A DNA stretch of 30,214 nucleotides from Gemmatimonadota bacterium. Lineage in GTDB: Bacteria; Gemmatimonadota; Gemmatimonadetes; Longimicrobiales; Gaopeijiaceae. Shown here one piece after another: positions 25,087 to 30,214 of this stretch (within the stretch, counting starts at the first letter, position 1; each line of letters begins with the position of its first letter). The notes under the pieces are model-generated. The model did no database searches and was not told the DNA's origin. It saw only the letters and a program-made list of their open reading frames with translations. The DNA lies in the NCBI GenBank assembly GCA_030550695.1, contig JAUQOX010000005.1:1-30214 (forward strand). Direction: 5' to 3'. A program made the translations under genes and the position numbers.

Positions 25087-25845
25087 ATGGAACGACGCGT
25101 CCGGCAGGACCGAAGGTCGCGGTTTCTCCCCCTATGGGGGCTCGCATCCCTCCTGGTCATGGGCGGCGCCTGCCGCTCCGACAGCCGTTCCGGGGAGACC
25201 CTCCCGAGCGCCGGCAGAGGGGAGTCACCGATCCGCCACTCGGAGTTCGAGTGCACGGATACCGACGGACACGAATTCCGATTCACCGTTCGGTTCTCGG
25301 AGGGCCGAGCTCTTCTCCTCCTCCCCGACCGGTTCGGCCCGCGGGAGGCGGTGCTACCGCAAACGATCTCCGCCAGGGGCGCACGGTACGAGGGGGGAGG
25401 GATCCTGTTCTGGAACAAAGGGGAGGAAGCCCTGCTCGAAGTCGACGGTCTCAGTTTTCCGGGTTGTTCCGAGGTTCCCCAAGCCCACTCCGTCTGGGAA
25501 GAGGCCGCTCGAAGGGGGGTCACTTTCCGGGCGGTGGGTCAGGAACCTGGGTGGGTGCTGGAAGTCTGGGAAGGCGAGAGACTCTCCTTCCGGTACGATT
25601 ACGGCCAGCAGGAACTCGAGGCGCCTCGTCCCCGGCGCGTGGCAGATCCCGACGGAAACGCGATTCGATACCAGGCTGCAGTCGGCAAGTCACGCCTCGA
25701 GGCCTCCCTCACCGGCGGACCCTGCACGGATTCCATGAGCGGTTCGGTCTATGAGAAGAACGTGCTGGTGGAGCTGGACGGCAGGCGGTTCCAGGGGTGC
25801 GGGAGTTGGGTTGGGGGAGCACGCCTGGGAATGGGACCCCTCTGA
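25087..25845 (+). CDS. Lipoprotein with MliC (lysozyme inhibitor) domain and COG3650-type domain
   Basis: The ATG at 25087 has AGGAGG 9 nt upstream; the longer open frame starting at 24913 has no signal peptide at its start. The 252-residue product has a basic n-region and the hydrophobic LWGLASLLVMGGAC with lipobox cysteine 29. Residues about 48-125 match the MliC/PliC fold of membrane-bound c-type lysozyme inhibitors: FECTDTDGHEFRFTVRF, then ISARGARYEGGGILFWNKG and a closing FPGC. A second domain (about 140-245) has FRAVGQEPGWVLEVWEG, CTDSMSGSVYEKNVLVELDG and RFQGCG, which I recognise as the COG3650-type module often found in such lipoproteins. The likely role is envelope protection against lysozyme-like muramidases; this is inferred from the family. 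Confidence 0.82.
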   Translation: MERRVRQDRRSRFLPLWGLASLLVMGGACRSDSRSGETLPSAGRGESPIRHSEFECTDTDGHEFRFTVRFSEGRALLLLPDRFGPREAVLPQTISARGARYEGGGILFWNKGEEALLEVDGLSFPGCSEVPQAHSVWEEAARRGVTFRAVGQEPGWVLEVWEGERLSFRYDYGQQELEAPRPRRVADPDGNAIRYQAAVGKSRLEASLTGGPCTDSMSGSVYEKNVLVELDGRRFQGCGSWVGGARLGMGPL

Positions 25846-25902
25846 AAATTCCCCGCAGGTAGCGGGCTTGGCCTCTTCGGCACTCTTCTTGCAGGGGTCG
25901 TG

Positions 25903-25961
25903 TTTCGGTACGGAAGAGCCTAAGTCACGAAAAAACCTTTGACTTAGGCACCCTACCGAAA
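25903..25961. promoter_or_regulatory. Nested inverted repeats upstream of the second sigma factor gene
   Basis: Two perfect inverted repeats share one centre. The outer pair is TTTCGGTA (25903-25910) with TACCGAAA (25954-25961). The inner pair is GCCTAAGTCA (25918-25927) with TGACTTAGGC (25940-25949), around a 12-nt A-rich loop. The right inner arm overlaps the candidate -35 box of the sigma promoter. It could be an operator or an mRNA hairpin ending the lipoprotein transcript. Symmetry is seen directly; function is inferred. Confidence 0.6.
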
Positions 25962-25967
25962 TAAGTT
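25939..25967 (+). promoter_or_regulatory. Candidate promoter for the second sigma factor gene
   Basis: TTGACT (25939-25944) is followed by a 17-nt spacer and TAAGTT (25962-25967). The -35 box matches 5 of 6 consensus bases, the -10 box only 3 of 6, so the call rests mainly on the -35 box, the spacing and local A/T richness. The predicted leader to the ATG at 26076 is about 100 nt. Confidence 0.45.
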
Positions 25968-26075
25968 TCTAGGGCTTTCTGCCACCTTCTCGCCGGGCTC
26001 CGGCCTGGTTCCGTACGGCCCTGGTGGCTGCCGGAGGACCACTCCCGCCGAGGTTTCCCATCGCCCTGCCTGTCC

Positions 26076-26966
26076 ATGTCTTCCATGCGAGGCGTAGCAA
26101 AGCGGATGTTCTCCCCTTCCCGAGGCCTGGACTCCTTTGACCAATACCTGCAGGATGTCGAGAAATACCCGTTGATTCAGGATCCCGAAGAGGAGCGTGC
26201 CCTGGCACGGCGCGCCCGGGCGGGGGACCGGGAAGCGGCCGAGCGGCTGGTCACGGCGAACCTTCGGTTCGTCATTTCTTACGTCAAGAAATACCAGGGT
26301 CGGGGGCTGGGCTTGGCCGAACTGGTCTGTATCGGCAACGAGGGTCTGTTGAAGGCGGTCCGGAAGTTCGATCCGGACAAGGGCGTGAAGTTCATTTCTT
26401 ACGCCGTCTGGTGGATCCGTCAGACGGTCCTGCAGGCTTTGGCGGAGCAGACCCGCTCGGTCCGGATCCCCCTGAATCAGAACTCCAACCTCGCCAAGCT
26501 CGCCAAGATCACCACCACCCTGACCCAGCAGTTGGGGCGCACCCCGACCGATCAGGAGCTGGCAGAGGAGATGGGAGAGCCAGTGGAGACCATCCGGGCC
26601 CTTCGGCGGGTGGCCGCCAGCGAACTCAGCCTGGATGCACCCATCGACCGCAGCGATCGGGACAGTGCGTCCTTCGGGGAGCGCTTCAGCGCCACCGATG
26701 CCAGCGACATCGAGGAAGACATCGAGGCGATGGCCCGTCGGGAATACCTCGAGGAAATGTTCGAGCAGTACCTCACCGAGCGGGAACGCAAGATCCTCTA
26801 CCTCTACTATGGGTTGGACGACGGCGAGGAGCGGACCCTCGAGGAAATCGGGTCCCTTTTGGGGGTAACACGGGAACGGATCCGCCAGATCCGCAACCGG
26901 GCTTTCGAGAAGCTCCGTGAGAGCCCCCACGGCGAATCCCTCTCGGGGTTCTGGCACGCCAATTAG
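26076..26966 (+). CDS. Second RpoD-class sigma-70 factor with altered core-binding motif
   Basis: The 296-residue protein has region 1.2 (SFDQYLQDVEKYPLIQDPEE), region 2 with KFISYAVWWIRQTVLQAL, region 3 and a canonical region 4.2 (RTLEEIGSLLGVTRERIRQI). Region 1.1 is absent. In region 2.2, where sigma factors normally read DLIQEGN, this one reads ELVCIGNEGL: the Gln-Glu pair that docks on the beta-prime clamp is Cys-Ile. The codons (GTC TGT ATC GGC AAC) confirm this. The start ATG at 26076 lacks a clear Shine-Dalgarno; an internal ATG before FSPSRGLDSF is an alternative. The upstream region has nested inverted repeats and a candidate promoter. Compared with the sigma at 9211 it is a clear paralog in the same window. 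Its regulon is unknown. Confidence 0.93.
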   Translation: MSSMRGVAKRMFSPSRGLDSFDQYLQDVEKYPLIQDPEEERALARRARAGDREAAERLVTANLRFVISYVKKYQGRGLGLAELVCIGNEGLLKAVRKFDPDKGVKFISYAVWWIRQTVLQALAEQTRSVRIPLNQNSNLAKLAKITTTLTQQLGRTPTDQELAEEMGEPVETIRALRRVAASELSLDAPIDRSDRDSASFGERFSATDASDIEEDIEAMARREYLEEMFEQYLTERERKILYLYYGLDDGEERTLEEIGSLLGVTRERIRQIRNRAFEKLRESPHGESLSGFWHAN

Positions 26967-27003
26967 GAGCTTCGCCTCCGCATCCGGTCACCCGGGCTCC
27001 CCT

Positions 27004-29106
27004 GTGTCCCCCAGGGGGAGGTTTTTCCCTGTCTCCGGCCACCCTCGCCGCCGGGGACTGGCGTTCCTGACAGGTCTTCTCGTCACTCCGCTCCTCTTCC
27101 CCCCCCTCCCCGCGGTGGGACAGGAAGAGGGGTGGAACAGCCCTAGGGCTCGAGAACTGGTGGCCGATGCCCGACGGCTGAGACACAGCACCCAGACGGA
27201 TCCCGACTTCCAATCTTATTCCGCCCAAGCCCGCGGCTACGTGTATTTCTTCCTGGACAGGAAAGACACCGGCGAGCGCATCTTGGTCAAGACCGACCAG
27301 ATCGCCTTGGAGGTCTTTTGGAGGGCCCCCGACCAGGGGAGACAGAGAATTGTCGGGTTGAGGGACCGGAAGAGCCTCCCCACGAACATCCGCTATCACC
27401 TCGACCATCTCTTGGTGGTCCAGGACAACTTCGGAGATCGGATACGGATCGGGGACGGCGATGAAGTCTCGTCGGTGATCCATCCCATGGCACCGGGCTC
27501 CGAGGAGTTCTACGACTTCCTTTTGGCCGATTCCCTCACCCTGTTCCTCCCCGCCTCGGGGGATACCATTCGGGTTTACGAGCTGAAGGTGAGGCCCAAG
27601 GACTTCTCGGTGCCCGCTTTCTTGGGAAGCGTCTTTCTCGATCGCGACACCCGGGGCATCGTTCGCCTGGCCTTCACCTTCACGCCCGCCTCCTATGTGG
27701 ATCCTTACCTGGACCACATCCGGATCTCCCTGGAGAACGGGCTTTGGATGGGGAAGCACTGGCTTCCCTACCGGCAGGAGCTGGAAATCCGGCGCGAGGT
27801 GCCCTACCTGGATATTCCGGCAGGAAGCGTGATCCGGGGATGGTTCGAGATCCGGGACTACGAAATCAACCCGACCCTTCCCCCCTACATCCTCTACGGT
27901 CCACCGGTCACGGCAGTTCCTGAAGAGCAGAGGCGGAGCTTCCCCTTCGAGGAAGGACTCCACGCTCATTTGGAGCGGGAAGGGCTCCCCGGCTTGAGGA
28001 CGCCACCCAGCATGGAGGAGATCCGAGCCTTGGCCCGGCAGGTGGCCGGTGAACGCTACCTGAGCGGCTTACGGCGATTCCGCCTCTTCTTGCCGGCCCC
28101 CGCGGTCTCCTCTGCCCTCCGGTTGAACCGGGCCGAGGGGCTCTTCGTGGGGGGAGGCCTCTCCTACCAGTGGCCGCCCGATTGGAAGGTGGGACTCCAT
28201 GGTGGGCTCAGTTCGGGACGAGAGCGTCCCGGGGTGAGGGTCTCCGTGGAGACGCGAGGAGGCTCGACAAGGGGGGGGGCCGAGTTCTTCTGGAATCACC
28301 CCCGAGACGTGGGCCCCCTGCCCGGCACGGACGGCGTCTTGAACACCCTCTCCGTCCTTGCCCTCCGGCAGGACTACCAGGACCTCTACTTCACCACGGG
28401 CACCACGGCCTTTCTCCACGGGATCCGAACCCCAGGGGGGGATCTCACCCTGGAAGGCCGGTGGGAGCGCCACACCCCCGGCCGGGACGTCCTTTCCGGG
28501 GAAGGGAAGGCAGGGCGTTACCGGCCCGTCCTGCCCCTGGAAGCGGGAGAGATGGTCTCCCTCGGGGCCGGAATCCGTCGGGCCATGCCGTTTCCCCTGG
28601 CCCAGGGTGAGCTCCGGATGACCGGTGGGCGCTTCCGGGAACGGCCCTTCGCCGCACTCCAAGGAATCCTCTCCCTCCACCGCCCCGCCCCCGCCGAGGG
28701 GCTGGACTTGTGGGCCGAGCTTCGGGGGGGGGCCGTCCTGGGGGAGGCACCCTTCCAAGCTTTTGCCTTCCTGGGCGGCCGCGGGACCCTGCCGGGGTAC
28801 CCCTTCCGAGCCCAAGCGGGGAAGCACCATTGGCTTCTCAGGACCGAGGTCTCCGGCCCCCTCGCATCTCCCTGGCTCCGGTGGCGGGCCCTTGCGGCAG
28901 CGGGGCAGGCTTGGGGAGGGGCTTCCCCTCTCGTCCCTCGACCGACCGACCCCTCCCCTCCCCTTTCCGGCGTCCTGGCCACTGCCGGGGCAGGTGTGGC
29001 GCTGGGCTGGGATGTCCTCCGCTTCGACCTGGCCCGGGGGATCGGTGGAGGAGGAAAGTGGGAGTTCTTCCTCTCCGTGAACCCCCGCCTCTGGCCTTGG
29101 CTCTAG
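27004..29106 (+). CDS. Large outer-membrane-like beta-barrel protein, possibly DUF5686/Omp85-like
   Basis: The open frame begins inside the sigma gene, but a GTG at 27004 places a signal peptide (GLAFLTGLLVTPLLFPPLPAVG) near the start, giving 700 residues. Start choice is uncertain because no Shine-Dalgarno is near it; AGGAG at the sigma stop has no start codon at good distance. Residues about 30-320 form a soluble region with LGSVFLDRDTRGIVRLAFTF and GSVIRGWFEIRDYEINPTLP, reminiscent of DUF5686-type outer-membrane proteins. The rest has alternating, glycine-rich strand-like sequence and a GGRGTLPGYPF segment (LPGY at 596-599) in the position of the Omp85 LRGY/VRGF loop, with Pro replacing Arg. 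It ends 2 bp from the convergent ssb stop. Function unknown. Confidence 0.72.
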   Translation: MSPRGRFFPVSGHPRRRGLAFLTGLLVTPLLFPPLPAVGQEEGWNSPRARELVADARRLRHSTQTDPDFQSYSAQARGYVYFFLDRKDTGERILVKTDQIALEVFWRAPDQGRQRIVGLRDRKSLPTNIRYHLDHLLVVQDNFGDRIRIGDGDEVSSVIHPMAPGSEEFYDFLLADSLTLFLPASGDTIRVYELKVRPKDFSVPAFLGSVFLDRDTRGIVRLAFTFTPASYVDPYLDHIRISLENGLWMGKHWLPYRQELEIRREVPYLDIPAGSVIRGWFEIRDYEINPTLPPYILYGPPVTAVPEEQRRSFPFEEGLHAHLEREGLPGLRTPPSMEEIRALARQVAGERYLSGLRRFRLFLPAPAVSSALRLNRAEGLFVGGGLSYQWPPDWKVGLHGGLSSGRERPGVRVSVETRGGSTRGGAEFFWNHPRDVGPLPGTDGVLNTLSVLALRQDYQDLYFTTGTTAFLHGIRTPGGDLTLEGRWERHTPGRDVLSGEGKAGRYRPVLPLEAGEMVSLGAGIRRAMPFPLAQGELRMTGGRFRERPFAALQGILSLHRPAPAEGLDLWAELRGGAVLGEAPFQAFAFLGGRGTLPGYPFRAQAGKHHWLLRTEVSGPLASPWLRWRALAAAGQAWGGASPLVPRPTDPSPPLSGVLATAGAGVALGWDVLRFDLARGIGGGGKWEFFLSVNPRLWPWL

Positions 29107-29108
29107 TT

Positions 29109-29468
29109 CTAGTCCACGGCTTCCTCCTCGGGCGCTCGTTTGGGGGTGAGGAGCACGACTTCCTTTACATTGATGTCCGCGGTGGGAACGGCGATCCCGT
29201 CCCGCTCGTAGGAGTCGTACTCCAATCTCCCCTCCACATAGATCCGGTCCCCCTTGGAAATGTAGTCTTGGGCAAACTGGGCGAGTCGGTTCCAGAGGGT
29301 CAGGCGGTGCCAATCCGTGCGCTCCCTCCCCTCCTCTCCGTTCCCTCCGGACCGCCGGTTCGTGGCCAAGGAAATGTGGGCCACCTTGGTGCCATTGGCG
29401 GTTTCCTGGATGTCGGGATCTTGACCCACGTTCCCGATGAGGGTGATGCGGTTCACGGTGCGGCTCAT
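29109..29468 (-). CDS. ssb: Single-stranded DNA-binding protein, short form without acidic C-terminal tip
   Basis: The 119-residue product is almost only the OB fold: VNRITLIGNVGQDPDIQETA, VAHISLATNRRSG, TDWHRLTLWNRLAQFAQDYI, GDRIYVEGRLEYDSYERDG. The ATG at 29468 has AAGGAGG 6 nt upstream, an excellent site. The usual flexible linker and DDDIPF-type tip that recruits repair and replication proteins are absent; the protein ends EEEAVD. Short SSBs such as Bacillus SsbB are known as second, specialised paralogs, so another full-length Ssb may exist elsewhere. It lies downstream of polA on the same strand, separated by 227 bp that contain an 8-bp inverted repeat, so it may have its own regulated promoter. 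Confidence 0.93.
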   Translation of the reverse strand: MSRTVNRITLIGNVGQDPDIQETANGTKVAHISLATNRRSGGNGEEGRERTDWHRLTLWNRLAQFAQDYISKGDRIYVEGRLEYDSYERDGIAVPTADINVKEVVLLTPKRAPEEEAVD

Positions 29469-29533
29469 GGAGGTCCTCCTTGCTGCTGGGGATCATCTCG
29501 TATCCCCCCCTGGCGGGTGTCTCGCGAGGGGAA

Positions 29534-29558
29534 GCGTTGCAGAACCAGATTGCAACGC
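29534..29558. promoter_or_regulatory. Perfect 8-bp inverted repeat upstream of ssb (candidate operator)
   Basis: GCGTTGCA (29534-29541) and TGCAACGC (29551-29558) are perfect inverted copies with a 9-nt spacer, about 70 bp upstream of the ssb ATG. On the minus strand TTGCAA within it could serve as a -35 box, but no good -10 box follows at 16-18 nt. The arrangement fits a dimeric repressor site or a hairpin. No known box (CIRCE, E. coli or Bacillus LexA) matches. Confidence 0.5.
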
Positions 29559-29695
29559 GTGGGAGGGCGCCCCCATGGCCGGATCGGACCTCCAGCCCTT
29601 CGGCCCCTCGTCCGGCCCCCCGTCACGACCACGCCCCGCCGGGCGGCCGAGCCAAGGTTGGAGCCTTGAGGGAGAAAGGATCCGGCCAAAAAAGA

Positions 29696-30214
29696 TCATT
29701 CCCCCTTGCAGTCGAGCCAGGTCTTACCGACACCCGTCTCCACTTCGAGGGGAACCTGGAGTGCCATGGCACCTTCCATTTCTGCCACCACCATCTTCCC
29801 CACCTCCTCCACCTCTTCCTCGGGTGCCTCAAGCAAAAGCTCGTCATGCACCTGGAGGAGCAGCCGGGACCGCGGAAACCGTTCCTCGAGGGCGTTGTGG
29901 ATCCGGATCATGGCCATCTTGATGAGGTCCGCGGCGCTGCCCTGGATGGGTGTGTTCTGAGCCACCCTTTCCCCGAACTGGCGCAGGTTCCAGTTGTCGG
30001 AGCGGAGTTCAGGGATATAGCGCCGCCTCCCGCTCAACGTCTCCACATACCCCCGCTCCTTCGCCAAGGCCACCTGTTGGTCCAGAAAGGAGCGGACACC
30101 CTCGAATCGTTCGAAGTAGGCCTGGATGAAGTTCCGGGCCTCTTCACGGGAAATGCCCAATTGACGGGCCAGAGAAAACTCGCCCTGGCCGTAGAGGGTG
30201 GCAAAATTGATGGT
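29696..30214 (-). CDS. polA: DNA polymerase I, C-terminal fragment (gene continues past the window)
   Basis: The frame is open to the window edge, so only the last 172 residues are present. They begin in the O-helix/motif B region (TINFATLYGQGEFSLARQLG, with the Phe and Tyr that contact the incoming nucleotide). They continue through YVETLSGRRRYIPELRSDN, the AQNTPIQGSAADLIKMAMI segment, and motif C LLLQVHDELLLEAP with the catalytic His-Asp. This is the polymerase domain of family A; the exonuclease domains, if present, are outside the window. The protein fills gaps in excision repair and Okazaki fragment processing. ssb lies downstream on the same strand. No convincing terminator follows the stop; a run of six T residues after it lacks a stem. 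Confidence 0.97.
   Translation of the reverse strand, partial: TINFATLYGQGEFSLARQLGISREEARNFIQAYFERFEGVRSFLDQQVALAKERGYVETLSGRRRYIPELRSDNWNLRQFGERVAQNTPIQGSAADLIKMAMIRIHNALEERFPRSRLLLQVHDELLLEAPEEEVEEVGKMVVAEMEGAMALQVPLEVETGVGKTWLDCKGE

Noticed and set aside
29534..29558. CIRCE element (HrcA site) upstream of ssb, because of the 9-nt spacer
   Set aside because: The arms do not match TTAGCACTC/GAGTGCTAA; only the spacer length agrees.
1..30214. Insertion sequences, integrases, attachment sites and CRISPR arrays
   Set aside because: No transposase or integrase motifs, no long direct or terminal inverted repeats and no regularly spaced repeats were seen.

Overview
This is a high-GC bacterial chromosomal window, densely packed with genes and without mobile elements, CRISPR arrays or RNA genes that I can see. 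Lipoproteins with lipobox cysteines, an Omp85-type barrel protein and a second outer-membrane-like protein point to a diderm. A DUF2723 protein, two RpoD-class sigma factors and high GC fit Gemmatimonadota or a neighbouring phylum. This placement is inference only. Many genes start with TTG or GTG.

Layout. 1-1319: 3' part of a DUF2723 membrane protein. 1377-4181 (minus): one 934-codon gene that fuses an Mre11/SbcD-like module to a Rad50/SbcC-like module, with nearly all catalytic motifs of both degraded but the CxxC zinc hook kept. This is the most unusual gene here. 4398-8203 (plus): a tightly coupled operon of a lipoprotein followed by a BtuF-BtuC-BtuD-like ABC importer. 8164-11674 (minus): rsgA, an RpoD-like sigma factor with a near-consensus promoter and structured leader, and an HD phosphohydrolase. 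11825-12943 (plus): a short UvrC/Cho-like GIY-YIG protein.

13021-21459 (minus): an EVE-domain protein, a penicillin-acylase family Ntn hydrolase, pyruvate phosphate dikinase, and a malic enzyme-phosphotransacetylase fusion followed by a clear intrinsic terminator. Malic enzyme (malate to pyruvate) and PPDK (pyruvate to PEP) make a gluconeogenic or anaplerotic pair. 21633-25845 (plus): a RemA/RemB-like small protein, an Omp85-like barrel protein, a DUF4126-like membrane protein and an MliC plus COG3650-type lipoprotein. 25846-26075 holds a nested inverted repeat overlapping a candidate promoter for a second RpoD-like sigma factor (26076-26966), which has an altered core-binding motif. It is followed by a large outer-membrane-like protein (27004-29106). 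29109-30214 (minus): a tail-less SSB and the 3' end of polA.

Main themes are genome maintenance (MR-like fusion, UvrC-like, SSB, PolA), transcription control (two sigma factors) and envelope functions. No stretch longer than 300 bases lacks a gene.
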